The notes under the pieces: model-generated
Databases searched by the model: none
What the model was told of the DNA's origin: nothing
What the model saw: only the letters and a program-made list of their open reading frames with translations
Part shown: in pieces, positions 52,378 through 61,485 of the stretch
How the letters are laid out: each line of letters begins with the position of its first letter
Numbering within the stretch: the first letter of the stretch is position 1
Made by a program: the position numbers and the translations under genes
Source: Bin90 sp965214635
GTDB taxonomy: Bacteria > Chloroflexota > Dehalococcoidia > Lucifugimonadales > JADFKI01
Length of the DNA: 64,000 nucleotides
Direction: 5' to 3'
Assembly: GCA_965214635.1 (NCBI GenBank)
Contig: OZ243964.1
Span: 2,418,001 to 2,482,000, forward strand

Positions 52378-53322
52378 ATGGTGCAAAGAGGTTACGGGCG
52401 GGACATCGGGCTGAGTGTGCGCATGGCGTTCACGATGGCGATGCTCGTCGGGCTGTATGTGGTGTTCTTAGGCATACTATTTGCGCTGGGAGTCCCCATC
52501 CTGTTCGTGGGGCTTATCGCCGTGGGCATGGCGATATTCCAATACTATATGTCGGACAAGCTGGTGATGGCGACCACTGGCGCGCGCGAGGTTTCGGCAG
52601 AGCAAGAGCCGCGCCTGCATGCGATGGTCGAGCGGCTGGCGGCGATTGCGGACATGCCCAAGCCCAAGAAGATTGCGGTGATGGAGACGCATGTGCCCAA
52701 CGCCTTTGCCACAGGACGCAACCCCAAGAACTCGATCATCGCCGTTACGCGCGGGCTGATGATGCGGTTAAACGAACGCGAGCTGGAAGCCGTGCTAGGG
52801 CACGAACTGGCGCACATAAAGAACCGCGATGTGATGGTGCTGACATGGGCGAGCATCATCGTCATCATGGCGGGCTTCCTGCTACAAATGCTCTTTTGGG
52901 TGAGCCTGTTTGGAGGGTTCGGCGGCATGGGCGGGCGCGACAGCAGGGGCGAGGGCGCAGGTCAGTTCATAATAGTGATGCTCGCCGTGTATGCAACCAC
53001 CATCGTGGTATACTTCCTCAGCCAGATGCTCATAATGACGCTGTCGCGCTACCGCGAATTCGCTGCAGACAGGTCCGGCGCAATCATCACCGGCGCACCA
53101 CTGCAATTGGCGTCCGCCTTGCAGAAAATCAGCAACGACATGTACCGTATCCCGGAGCAAGACCTGCGGCAGGTGGAACATGCCAGCGCCTTTTTCATCA
53201 TCCCAGCGCTCAAAGGCAACACGATTGCCACGCTGTTCTCCAGCCACCCACCGGTGGACAAGCGCATAGAGCGCCTGCAGGACATGCAGCGCGCTATGGA
53301 GCGCAGCAGCTACCGGGCGTAG
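52378..53322 (+). CDS. htpX: Membrane zinc protease HtpX (M48)
   Basis: A 314-residue M48 protease of the inner membrane that degrades misfolded membrane proteins. Two N-terminal transmembrane helices (about 15-55) precede the zinc site HELAH at 142-146; two more helices follow (about 157-180 and 195-220). The third ligand glutamate lies in REFAADRSG. ATG 52378 is preferred, with AGGAG 6 bases before it, over the open frame at 52345. The next gene encodes the phage-shock partner PspAB, and pspA lies just beyond, matching the actinobacterial-type phage-shock set. Confidence 0.95.
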   Translation: MVQRGYGRDIGLSVRMAFTMAMLVGLYVVFLGILFALGVPILFVGLIAVGMAIFQYYMSDKLVMATTGAREVSAEQEPRLHAMVERLAAIADMPKPKKIAVMETHVPNAFATGRNPKNSIIAVTRGLMMRLNERELEAVLGHELAHIKNRDVMVLTWASIIVIMAGFLLQMLFWVSLFGGFGGMGGRDSRGEGAGQFIIVMLAVYATTIVVYFLSQMLIMTLSRYREFAADRSGAIITGAPLQLASALQKISNDMYRIPEQDLRQVEHASAFFIIPALKGNTIATLFSSHPPVDKRIERLQDMQRAMERSSYRA

Positions 53323-53336
53323 CCTTTTAGCCTAGC

Positions 53337-53370
53337 AATTGCACACCCAAAAAATGCTGCAAGCGAGAGA
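53337..53370. repeat. 34-base direct repeat, first copy
   Basis: AATTGCACACCCAAAAAATG followed by CTGCAAGCGAGAGA is repeated exactly at 53411-53444, with a period of 74 bases. It lies between htpX and pspAB. Confidence 0.95.
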
Positions 53371-53410
53371 ATTTTCGTTATGGGAAGGGAACAATTAGGC
53401 GTGCGATGGA

Positions 53411-53444
53411 AATTGCACACCCAAAAAATGCTGCAAGCGAGAGA
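53411..53444. repeat. 34-base direct repeat, second copy
   Basis: Exact second copy of the repeat at 53337-53370. It ends 16 bases before the pspAB start codon, so it forms part of the leader. Confidence 0.95.
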
Positions 53445-53460
53445 TTTGGAAGAGTAACCT

Positions 53461-54030
53461 ATGGGAATACTGAGCACGCTCTTTGGGCGCAACAAGCTCA
53501 AGAAGCCGCAGCGCGAGAAGTTCTTCTCCGTAATTACGGCGGAAGTTTCGCTGAGCGGCAGGATGGACATCCGCCACACCGACAAGGCAGGCATCGTGTT
53601 CAACCCGGTGGAGTCGTCGTTCTTCAACAACCTAGAAGACGAAATCCAATCGCTGCTGCAGGTGAGCAGCCGCTCCACGGGGACGCGCTTCAAGATAGTG
53701 GATGACACCTACGGCACGCGCTGGGTAACGCTGGACGACCGGGACTTTGAGGACTTGGTGTCTATGCTTCACCTGATAAGCGAGACCATCGCTGAGCACG
53801 GGTTCGGAGACCGTATGCTGGCGGCGGTGTTCGGGATGCGCTATGAGGGCAAGCAGGCGTATTGGATATACAACTACAAGCGAGGCAACTTCTATCCGAT
53901 GGTGCTGTCGTCGGCGCACAAGCGGGACAACGCCGCTGAGATGCGGCTCGGCACCGTCATGGAAGAGGAACGGATACCCGTAGAGCGCAGCCTAGAAAAC
54001 TGGTACGCCATATGGGGTATTCCGCTGTAG
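53461..54030 (+). CDS. pspAB: PspA-associated protein PspAB
   Basis: A 189-residue protein. MGILSTLFGRNKLKKP at the N-terminus and NYKRGNFYPMV with the ending WYAIWGIPL are typical of PspAB, the partner found beside pspAA, pspA and htpX in actinobacteria and Chloroflexota. Its activity is unknown; it is tied to the envelope-stress response. It follows htpX (138 bases) and faces pspAA. The exact 34-base direct repeat lies just before it, and GGAAG is the ribosome site. Confidence 0.82.
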   Translation: MGILSTLFGRNKLKKPQREKFFSVITAEVSLSGRMDIRHTDKAGIVFNPVESSFFNNLEDEIQSLLQVSSRSTGTRFKIVDDTYGTRWVTLDDRDFEDLVSMLHLISETIAEHGFGDRMLAAVFGMRYEGKQAYWIYNYKRGNFYPMVLSSAHKRDNAAEMRLGTVMEEERIPVERSLENWYAIWGIPL

Positions 54031-54059
54031 CCTGCAGGATTAGCCTTCAGCCGTTCGGC

Positions 54060-54099
54060 GCTGTCAGCAGCCCGATGCGCATCGCCCCGCGCTGACAGC
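54060..54099. terminator. Inverted repeat between convergent pspAB and pspAA
   Basis: GCTGTCAGC and GCTGACAGC form a perfect 9-base-pair stem around a 22-base loop, just after the two convergent stops. The stem has no T-run, so termination is plausible rather than clear. Confidence 0.5.
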
Positions 54100-54102
54100 T
54101 GG

Positions 54103-54381
54103 TTACCCCGGCACCAAGCCTTCGCCCACGAACATCTCTTCGGCTTCGAGCAAGGTGATGTCGGGTTCGGGGAGGACGAGGTCGGATTCGACGAGTTCAT
54201 CGATGGGGACGGGGCTGCCGTTTTCGCGCACGAGGTCTAGCATCTGCTTAAGGACACGCTCGAACTCGGCTTCGTCCTCGATTGCCACCACCTCCACGAG
54301 TTGGTTGTCGATTTCGTTGAGCGCATCGATGTATGCGCCGGGCAGGTTGTACTGCCCCTCGGTTAGGATGCGGACTATCAT
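54103..54381 (-). CDS. pspAA: PspA-associated protein PspAA
   Basis: A 92-residue protein starting at ATG 54381. MIVRILTEGQYNLPGAYIDAL at the N-terminus (first twenty residues shown by position) and ESDLVLPEPDITLLEAEE with the ending GEGLVPG are the hallmarks of PspAA. It is 4 bases after pspA on the same strand and is certainly co-transcribed. A longer open frame to 54552 is only overlap with pspA. Function: small acidic partner of PspA. Confidence 0.88.
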   Translation of the reverse strand: MIVRILTEGQYNLPGAYIDALNEIDNQLVEVVAIEDEAEFERVLKQMLDLVRENGSPVPIDELVESDLVLPEPDITLLEAEEMFVGEGLVPG

Positions 54382-54385
54382 CGGG

Positions 54386-55204
54386 CTAGCGTTCTCCTGC
54401 GGGCTTTTTCTCAGCGGGACTTTGCGGGGACGATGCGTCGGGACTGCCGGCTTTGAGCGCATTGAGTTCGTCGTCGATGTGGCTTGTGCCGAGCGCAGCT
54501 TTCTCGGATGACGGGGGACCTCCGCGCAGCGACGCAAGTTCGTCTTCCACATTTTGCGCCGCCATAAGCTTGTCTAGCTCGCGCCCTATGGGGTCGGTGC
54601 GCTCGGAGAAGTCGTCTAGAACGCCTAGCTCAGCGAGTTCGTCTATGGCGCCGGCGCGGGCGCGCATGTCCTCGGTCTTGTGCTCGGCACGCTCGATGGC
54701 GAGCGACACATCGCCCATCTCTTCGGATATTCCGGATAGCGCCGAGCCGATGCGCACCTGTGCTTGGGCGGCGTTGTACTGCGCCTTGACCACCTCTTTG
54801 CGCGTGCGGAATGCGGCGACCTTTGCTTGCAGGCGCTGCTCGGCTTGCGTCAGCTTCTCCTGCTCTACCTCCATGTCCGCAACCTGCTTGTCAAGCCCTT
54901 CCAGCTCCATAAGCGATGCGTGCTTGCGCTGGAGTGCGAGCCGTGCGAGGTCTTCGCGACCTGCCGCCATCGCTTGGCGCGCCTGCCCGTCAAGCTTAAC
55001 CACATTGTCCTTCACCTTGGACGCCTGCAGCTCGAGGCGGCGCTTGGCGGTTACCATCTCAACCACGCCCTTCTTCACATCGCGCAGCGTCTCCATCTGC
55101 TTGGTGTAGGCGTAGTCGAGGGTTTCGTTGGGGTCTTCGGCGTTGTCCAAAATGCGGTTCATCTTGGATTTCACAACCGTTGACATTCGCGCTAGTATGC
55201 CCAT
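54386..55204 (-). CDS. pspA: Phage shock protein A (PspA/IM30 family)
   Basis: A 272-residue membrane-protecting protein of the ESCRT-III-like PspA/Vipp1 family. MGILARMSTVVKSKMNRILD is the amphipathic N-terminal helix. The long coiled coil covers about residues 20-220 with SGISEEMGDVSLAIERAEHK inside it. The Ala/Ser/Pro-rich C-terminal tail beyond about 225 is variable. It polymerises on stressed membranes. It leads pspAA and is convergent with htpX-pspAB. No PspF-type regulator or pspBC genes are present. Confidence 0.93.
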   Translation of the reverse strand: MGILARMSTVVKSKMNRILDNAEDPNETLDYAYTKQMETLRDVKKGVVEMVTAKRRLELQASKVKDNVVKLDGQARQAMAAGREDLARLALQRKHASLMELEGLDKQVADMEVEQEKLTQAEQRLQAKVAAFRTRKEVVKAQYNAAQAQVRIGSALSGISEEMGDVSLAIERAEHKTEDMRARAGAIDELAELGVLDDFSERTDPIGRELDKLMAAQNVEDELASLRGGPPSSEKAALGTSHIDDELNALKAGSPDASSPQSPAEKKPAGER

Positions 55205-55306
55205 TTTCGTCTCCCGAGGTCTGTCTTAATTGCCTTATTTGCTTTCGTAGAGCGGGCGGTGTGCAGAACCATGCACAGCCCGATTGGGACGGCTAGTCTA
55301 GCCAGT

Positions 55307-55675
55307 CTAGTAAGATGTGTGGCGGTTCTTGCCGCTGAACATGCCTATGACGGCGATGGCAGTCAGGATTATACCGATGACGATGAATATGAATCCGATT
55401 ACGCTGATGAGCCAAGCGATGAAGCCCCATTGCAGGATGAGGCCTGCGATGGCGAGCAAGACGCCCGCCATTAGGGTTACCGCACCCTTCGATCGGTCTA
55501 TAATGGCGCCGAAGAGCAGCGATGCGCCGCCGACGATGGCGAGCACGATGCCCCCCACCAGCATGCCGATGCCAACCACACTGAGGATGAACGAGATGAT
55601 GTCGCTCACCAGCAATATGCCGAGTATCAATAACGCCACGCCGGCGATTAAGGGAAGTTTGACGGAATTGTTCAT
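55307..55675 (-). CDS. Four-helix hydrophobic membrane protein (DUF308-like)
   Basis: A 122-residue, almost entirely hydrophobic protein with four transmembrane helices (about 8-28, 30-55, 66-88 and 90-113), separated by the basic loop IIDRSKGAV and closed by FSGKNRHTSY. Its pattern recalls HdeD/DUF308 membrane proteins. It lies 102 bases upstream of pspA on the same strand and may be part of the phage-shock operon. Function is not known. Confidence 0.7.
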   Translation of the reverse strand: MNNSVKLPLIAGVALLILGILLVSDIISFILSVVGIGMLVGGIVLAIVGGASLLFGAIIDRSKGAVTLMAGVLLAIAGLILQWGFIAWLISVIGFIFIVIGIILTAIAVIGMFSGKNRHTSY

Positions 55676-56037
55676 CTGGCGCTCCTTTATGAAGGCTTAA
55701 TGAGCACGCATGCCTGCGATTTTATCATAAAATCGGGGAGTTTTCAGTTTCGATTCGGTTAGGTTACGATAATGCAAATGCGCCACACCGTCGATTGCGA
55801 AAGCTTTCCCCGCAATCGCACAAGTGCGGATGCGACGGTTTTGCGATGGCTTTTAGGCTGGCTAATCGCTGATAACCAATGCACAATCGTGATAAAATGC
55901 GGGGTGTGTATCCGATCGAAGCCGCATCGGGTTGGCGTTGAGCGCATCTTATGAATTAGTATAGGCGAAGAACGCCTCCCACCGCCTGCAAGCGCGCGCG
56001 GTACATTGATATTTGCGGAAAGCACAACGATTCGTCT
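55676..56037. other. Intergenic region without a clear gene (362 bases)
   Basis: The region lies between divergent genes. It holds the candidate promoter at 55890 and a possible minus-strand promoter area near 55690-55760 with AT-rich sequence. The open frames found here (for example 55772-55954) start inside a repetitive CG-poor stretch, have no ribosome site, and look like chance. Confidence 0.5.
55890..55898 (+). promoter_or_regulatory. Extended -10 promoter for the Agl23-like gene
   Basis: TGATAAAAT, an extended -10 element, lies 140 bases before ATG 56038. The long leader is GC-rich. Confidence 0.4.
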
Positions 56038-58287
56038 ATGGCAGAGCAGCACACAACAAATCCACAGAGTAGCGCCCCCGTCCAACTCCCCGGCATAGGG
56101 GAGTATATCCGGCTGAGGCTGGGCAGCGTCCGGCTGAGCGCCATCGCCGCAGGCACGCATGCGTGGGAGTGGGCGGCATACGGCGTGCTGCTGCTGGTCG
56201 CCGCAGCCATGCGCCTGTATGAGCTTGGCACCCGCGCCCTGCATCACGACGAAAGCCTGCACTCGTTCTATTCGTGGAAGCTCTCTAGCGGGGATGGCTT
56301 CGTCCACAACCCGCTGCTGCACGGGCCGTTCCAGTTCGAGGCTAACGCCGCCATATTCTTCATTTTCGGCGACAGCGATTTCACCTCACGGCTGCTGTAT
56401 GCCGTTGCAGGGACGGTTTTGGTGGCGCTGCCATTCTTCTTTCGCAGCAGGTTGGGCAAGCTAGGCGCGCTGTTCACATCGGTGATGCTGGCGTTCTCCC
56501 CGGCGATGCTCTATTTCAGCCGCTTTGCGCGCAACGACATCCTGATGGCGGTGTTCGCACTGGGTCTGGTCATCTGCATCTGGCGCTACATCGACGAGGG
56601 CAAGCATCGCTACATCTACATCGCCGCCGCACTGCTGGCACTGGCGTTTGCATCCAAAGAGACGGCGTATCTGATAACGGCGCTGTTCGGGCTGTATCTC
56701 GTGCTGTACTTGCTGGCGGTCAACGGGCCTGCCATCGTGCGCAGCGCTAACATCCGCTACGGCGAAACCCGAACGGTGAACGCCATATTCTCGATACTGA
56801 GCGCACTTTGGCGCCACGCCAATCGCATCACCGGTCTATCGCGCCCGGCGGTGCTCTTGTTGATACTCATCACGGTAACCCTGCCGCTGTGGTCTGCTGC
56901 CATTGGCATGCTGCAGGACACACCATTACTGAGCTGGACGAATCTGACATTCGTAACCTCGGACGGCAGCGGTCAGGTCGGAGCGCCATCCGGTGGCGCT
57001 ATCCTGATTGCGTGGGCTATCGTGGTGATGATGCTCGCCATATCGATGGTCATCGGATTGAACTGGAACTCCCATGTGTGGGCGATTGCGGCAGGCGTGT
57101 TCTACATCATATGGATGCCACTCTACACCACATTCTTCACGAACTTGGACGGGCTGGACTCCGGGATGTGGCACGCCCTAGGCTACTGGATAGCACAGCA
57201 GGATGTGGCGCGCGGCAACCAGCCGTGGTACTACTACCTAATCATCACGCCGCTGTACGAATTCCTGCCGATAACCCTCGCAATCGCCGCTGCAATCTAC
57301 TACCGCATTAAGCGGCAGGCGGACGCATTCACGCTGTTCCTGTTCTTTTGGATGGGGATGACTTGGTTGCTGTTCACCGTCGCAAGCGAAAAGATGCCTT
57401 GGCTGGTGGTGAATGTGGCGCTGCCGATAATCGTGCTGGCAGGCAAGTTCGCAGGCGATGTGGTGTCGCGCATAGACTGGACGAGCTGGAAGGAACTTGC
57501 AAATCCGACGAGCTTAGCGCTGCTAGTGGGCGTACCGCTGCTCGTCGTAGCGCTGTATCAGACGGCACTCTATGGCACGGGCGACGCGTCGCCGCAGCCA
57601 CTCGTGGGTGGCGCATCGGTGGTGGCGGTGCTGCTGCTCGTCGTAGGGGGAGTGTTCGTCGCGCGCAAGATTGGTATACAGCGGTTTGCGCTGTTCGCAG
57701 CCATTCCCGCTGTGCTGCTGCTGTTTGCCCTCACCGTTCGCTCTGGGGTTATCGCTTCGTACATGCACGGCGATGTGCCTGTGGAGATGATCGTCTATAC
57801 GCAGACTTCGCCGGACATCGTGCGGCTGTCGAACCAGTTTGACCCCCCAGCGGACGGCTTGGACTTGGCGATAGACAGCTCAAGCGGGTTCACATGGCCG
57901 TGGGCGTGGTATCTGCGGGATAACGAGAAATATCGCACATCCTTCGTCGCGCTGAGCGCATCCACATACGAAAACGACGCACCTGTATCACCGGTGGTGC
58001 TCGTACATTCGAGCAACCTAGAAGCCGTGCGACCCAACCTTGCAGACGAATACACCGAGGCGCAGATTGTCAAGCATCGCTGGTGGTTCCCGGAGAGCAC
58101 CTACCGCAACCTGACGCTCGACCGCATAGCGCGCGGCATCATAGACCGCGAGGCGTGGCGCAGTTTGGCTGACTACTGGCTCTATCGCAAGGGCGTGCGC
58201 GACAACATCGGCAGCGAGAACGCCTATGTGTTCTTCAAACCCGACTTCCCCCAAGAATATACGCCGTATGAGCATGCGCAAGAGTAA
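56038..58287 (+). CDS. Agl23-like flippase-associated membrane protein (TIGR03663)
   Basis: A 749-residue polytopic protein of the GT-C/PMT-like superfamily. The first loop has the conserved acidic pair in RALHHDESLHSFYSW (about residues 65-80), and further TIGR03663 motifs are HGPFQFEANA, RFARNDI and ASKETAYL. About 12 membrane spans follow, then a C-terminal extracytoplasmic part from about residue 590. Family members are linked to lipid-carried glycan flipping. Residues 1-45 are a soluble leader. The alpha/beta hydrolase gene starts 57 bases after its stop. Confidence 0.87.
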   Translation: MAEQHTTNPQSSAPVQLPGIGEYIRLRLGSVRLSAIAAGTHAWEWAAYGVLLLVAAAMRLYELGTRALHHDESLHSFYSWKLSSGDGFVHNPLLHGPFQFEANAAIFFIFGDSDFTSRLLYAVAGTVLVALPFFFRSRLGKLGALFTSVMLAFSPAMLYFSRFARNDILMAVFALGLVICIWRYIDEGKHRYIYIAAALLALAFASKETAYLITALFGLYLVLYLLAVNGPAIVRSANIRYGETRTVNAIFSILSALWRHANRITGLSRPAVLLLILITVTLPLWSAAIGMLQDTPLLSWTNLTFVTSDGSGQVGAPSGGAILIAWAIVVMMLAISMVIGLNWNSHVWAIAAGVFYIIWMPLYTTFFTNLDGLDSGMWHALGYWIAQQDVARGNQPWYYYLIITPLYEFLPITLAIAAAIYYRIKRQADAFTLFLFFWMGMTWLLFTVASEKMPWLVVNVALPIIVLAGKFAGDVVSRIDWTSWKELANPTSLALLVGVPLLVVALYQTALYGTGDASPQPLVGGASVVAVLLLVVGGVFVARKIGIQRFALFAAIPAVLLLFALTVRSGVIASYMHGDVPVEMIVYTQTSPDIVRLSNQFDPPADGLDLAIDSSSGFTWPWAWYLRDNEKYRTSFVALSASTYENDAPVSPVVLVHSSNLEAVRPNLADEYTEAQIVKHRWWFPESTYRNLTLDRIARGIIDREAWRSLADYWLYRKGVRDNIGSENAYVFFKPDFPQEYTPYEHAQE

Positions 58288-58344
58288 GGTTTAGGACGGA
58301 GAGAAGACGCCAAAACATCGGCACTATTACGAGGGGGCTAGGAT

Positions 58345-59223
58345 TTGGGAGCACACGATAACAGAACGCCCGCAGAGGGTTGGGCGTGCGTGCGCGGATT
58401 GCGGATGCGCTACCTAGACTGGGGCGGAGACGGAACACCCACGCTGGCGCTGCATGGGCTTGCATCGTCGGCGCACTGGTACGACATCGTAGCGCCGATG
58501 CTCGCCGGCGCATGCCGCATCGTTGCGCCCGACCAGCGCGGACACGGGCAGACCACGCAAGCGACGGACGGCTACGACTGGCACTCAGTGGCGTCGGACG
58601 CTGTGGGGCTGATGGACACGCTGGGCATCGAGCGTGCCGTGGTGTTCGGGCATTCGTGGGGCGGGAATGTTGCGGTCAGCGTGGCGGCGCACTACCCAGA
58701 GCGGGTGAGCGCGCTGGTGATGATAGACGGCGGGTTCTTCAGCCCGCAGATGTTGCCCGGCGCAACATGGGAAGCGTTCAGCCAACGGCTTGCGCCGCGC
58801 GATGTTTCAGGCACACGGACGGAGTTCCTTGCGCGCATCAGCGCCCAGCTGGCGATGTGCTGGAACGAGGATGTGGAGCGCATCGTGCAGACGATGGTGT
58901 ATGAGCAGGACGGTCAGATATACGACATCCTGCGCCCGGAGAACCAAGCGCAGGTCATCCGCGCGATGTGGGACGACCCAGCGTCGGGCAAGTGGCCGCG
59001 CATCCAGTGCCCCGCACTTATAGTGCCTGCCGGCGCATCGCCGGAGCGCTACCACACCGAGTTTGCGCAGATGCGCCGCCGCATGGTGGATATGGCGGCA
59101 GACGCCATCCCCAACAGCAGCGTCCACTGGATACCCAACACCATCCACGACATCGGCTACCACAAGCCCCGCGCGCTTGCGGACGCCGTCCTGGCCTTCC
59201 TCGACGAATATTCTCTAGATTAG
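58345..59223 (+). CDS. Alpha/beta hydrolase
   Basis: A 292-residue alpha/beta-hydrolase. The nucleophile elbow is GHSWGGNVAVS (Ser about residue 106), the oxyanion region is LHGLASSAHWYD, and the His lies near NTIHDIGYHKP at about 272. DQRGHGQT is the typical strand 4 region. Substrate is not predictable. The start appears to be TTG 58345, with GGGGG upstream. Possibly co-transcribed with the Agl23-like gene. Confidence 0.88.
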   Translation: MGAHDNRTPAEGWACVRGLRMRYLDWGGDGTPTLALHGLASSAHWYDIVAPMLAGACRIVAPDQRGHGQTTQATDGYDWHSVASDAVGLMDTLGIERAVVFGHSWGGNVAVSVAAHYPERVSALVMIDGGFFSPQMLPGATWEAFSQRLAPRDVSGTRTEFLARISAQLAMCWNEDVERIVQTMVYEQDGQIYDILRPENQAQVIRAMWDDPASGKWPRIQCPALIVPAGASPERYHTEFAQMRRRMVDMAADAIPNSSVHWIPNTIHDIGYHKPRALADAVLAFLDEYSLD

Positions 59224-59260
59224 CCAGTCAGTTCGTCGAGCCATCGAGAATGTCCCGATG

Positions 59261-60226
59261 TTAGCTGCTGAATACAGAGTTCAAGACCACGCCGTTTGAG
59301 CGAAACCTGCGTATTATCCGTACGGTTTCGGCGGCAATGGCTTGTTGCGCTTCGGCGGTCTGTCCGCCGATGTGGTGCGTGCCGATGACGCCATCTAGGG
59401 CAAACAGCGGGTTGTGGATAGCGCCGCTGCCCGATGGCGGCTCGCCTGAGAACACATCCAGCCCCGCGCGGATGCCACGCTCACGCACCGCCCAGCCGAG
59501 CGCCGCTTCATCCACGACTTCGGCACGCGATGTGTTGACGAATATGCTGCCCGGGCGCATCGCCTCGAAGAACCGTCGGTCGGCAAGCCCGCGCGTGGTG
59601 TCCGTCAGCGGCACATGCAGGCTGACCACATCCGCCGCTTGAGCCACAGCGATGGGCGTGGGGCGATGCGCTATGCCTAGCCGCTCGGCGTTCACTGCGG
59701 TTAGCGACCGGCTCCATGCGACCACCTGCATATCGAACGGCTTGGCGCGGCGTATCATCGCCCTGCCTATCCTGCCCACGCCGATGATGCCGAGTATGCT
59801 GCCTGCGAGTCCCCGCGCGCTGCTGTACGCCGACTTGCGCCACACGCTACGCCGCAAGTCCATCGTGTTATCCACGATTTGCCTGTCCAGCGTGATGATA
59901 AGCCCGAAGGCGATTTCGGCGACGGCGTTGGCGTTCATGCCCGGGCAGTTCGCCACCTGCACGCCCAGCGACTTGGCGGCGACTGTGTCTATGGTGTTGT
60001 AGCCTGCGCCTGCGCGTATCACCAGCCGCAGGCAGCCGGCGCCGGCTTGCAGCGCTTCCTTGCTCACGCGTGTGCTGCGCACTACCAGCACATCCGCTTG
60101 GAAGTCGGACAGTGCCAGCGCCAGCGCATCGCCCTGCGCGTCGGGTTCGTATGCGACGGCGTCGCCATCCGCCGCAAGGTCGGCTCGCGCGCTGTCCGAG
60201 AACCTGTCTGCTATGAGAACGCGCAT
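59261..60226 (-). CDS. D-2-hydroxyacid dehydrogenase (phosphoglycerate-dehydrogenase-like)
   Basis: A 321-residue NAD-dependent dehydrogenase. The NAD-binding motif GIIGVGRIGRAMIRRAK lies near residue 145, the catalytic Arg in NTSRAEVVDEAAL, the Glu in FSGEPP, and the His in THHIGGQT. It reduces or oxidises 2-hydroxy acids. The ATG overlaps the TGA of the gene before it by one base (TGATG), so it is translationally coupled to the second dehydrogenase. The frame extends to 60379 but that lies inside the upstream gene. Confidence 0.9.
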   Translation of the reverse strand: MRVLIADRFSDSARADLAADGDAVAYEPDAQGDALALALSDFQADVLVVRSTRVSKEALQAGAGCLRLVIRAGAGYNTIDTVAAKSLGVQVANCPGMNANAVAEIAFGLIITLDRQIVDNTMDLRRSVWRKSAYSSARGLAGSILGIIGVGRIGRAMIRRAKPFDMQVVAWSRSLTAVNAERLGIAHRPTPIAVAQAADVVSLHVPLTDTTRGLADRRFFEAMRPGSIFVNTSRAEVVDEAALGWAVRERGIRAGLDVFSGEPPSGSGAIHNPLFALDGVIGTHHIGGQTAEAQQAIAAETVRIIRRFRSNGVVLNSVFSS

Positions 60227-61188
60227 CAGAATCCCGCCCGCTTGTCGCACACATACAGAAACGGCTCGTTGCCCAAGAAGCGGCGCATGTTCTCGCGGAA
60301 CACCTGCCGCCTGCCCTCGTACATCTGCGGCGTAAGCGCCGATGCGTGCGGCGAAAGCACGAGGTTGTCCAAGTCCCACAGCGGGCTGTCTTGCGGCAGC
60401 GGCTCGACGGCTGTGGCGTCAACGCCTGCACCCGCAAGCCTGCCGTTTCCCAGCGCATCGGCGAGCGCATCCTCGTCCACGATGCCGCCGCGCGATATGA
60501 CGATGAGGTATGAGGTGGGCTTGAGCAGCGCAATCCTGCGGGCGTCAATAAGCCCGCGCGACGCTGCCGTGAACGGTGCGGTTACGACGAACCAGTCGCT
60601 CATCGCCATCAGTTCGTCCAGCCGTTCAAGCCCCCACACTTCGCGCACCTGCGGGGGCGGCTCTTGTGGGCTTATGTCCACGGCGTACACATCCATGCCA
60701 AATCCGTATGCGCGCCGTGCAACCGCCTTGCCGATGTCGCCCAGCGCCAGTATGCCCATCGTGCTGCCCGAAAGTTCGACGAACGAGTGCGAATACTTGT
60801 CGGTTGACCAGTAGCGGTTGCGTTGGTCTTCTGCCATGTCCCGCCCGCGATGGGACAGGGATAGCATCATCCACAGCACATGGTCTGCCATCGGATTGGC
60901 GTGCGGGCCACGGGCGTTGGTCAGCACGACATCGCTATCCGCAAGGGACGGCAGGTCCGCCATAATCTTGTCGATACCCGTGCCGGGGCAGTGTATCCAC
61001 CGCAGGCGGCTCGCAGCCTCTATCACATGCACGCTCGACGGCCAGCCGCAGATGACATCGGAGTCGGTGGCATGGCGGAGCTGTTCGTCCGTCTCCCCCG
61101 CTGACACGAACTCCACCTGCGGGAACTCCGCCCGCAGCTCGTCCACGAATGCGTCGCCCAAGTGGGCGTCGGTTACCAATACCTTCAT
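60226..61188 (-). CDS. D-2-hydroxyacid dehydrogenase
   Basis: A 320-residue paralogue of the coupled gene. The NAD motif is ILALGDIGKAVARRAYGFG (about residue 140), with the Arg in ISRGGIVDEDAL and the His in LSPHASALTPQ. Only the core fold is shared, so the two are probably distinct enzymes used together on related 2-hydroxy acids. The start is ATG 61188; the frame extends to 61299 but the family N-terminus MKVLVTDAHL starts at 61188. Confidence 0.9.
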   Translation of the reverse strand: MKVLVTDAHLGDAFVDELRAEFPQVEFVSAGETDEQLRHATDSDVICGWPSSVHVIEAASRLRWIHCPGTGIDKIMADLPSLADSDVVLTNARGPHANPMADHVLWMMLSLSHRGRDMAEDQRNRYWSTDKYSHSFVELSGSTMGILALGDIGKAVARRAYGFGMDVYAVDISPQEPPPQVREVWGLERLDELMAMSDWFVVTAPFTAASRGLIDARRIALLKPTSYLIVISRGGIVDEDALADALGNGRLAGAGVDATAVEPLPQDSPLWDLDNLVLSPHASALTPQMYEGRRQVFRENMRRFLGNEPFLYVCDKRAGF

Positions 61189-61420
61189 ATGCAAACTCCC
61201 CTGTGTGCTGATGTGCTGAGCCACAATGCGACTGTGCGCTATCGCTATAGTTCCCTCAACGCACCTTCCCATATGTGTGCATTTTACTCCCATTCGCATA
61301 AGCTGCCAAAGCCCATTATCGCCCGACAGAGTAGGGACATCCGACAGAAACTAGGGACAAGCCCGGCAACCTTTATATTAGGAAGGGGTGAACCTACTAT
61401 GAGTCATGTGCCGGGAATGC

Positions 61421-61458
61421 CGAAAGCCCCGCGCTGTACAATGCAGACGGGGCTTTCG
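61421..61458. terminator. Strong inverted repeat between the Tat protein and the dehydrogenases
   Basis: CGAAAGCCCCG and CGGGGCTTTCG form a perfect 11-base-pair stem with a 16-base loop. It lies just past the minus-strand Tat-protein stop and fits a terminator with a short T-run. Confidence 0.65.
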
Positions 61459-61485
61459 CATGGTTTGTTCCGCGCAGCGAGGCGC

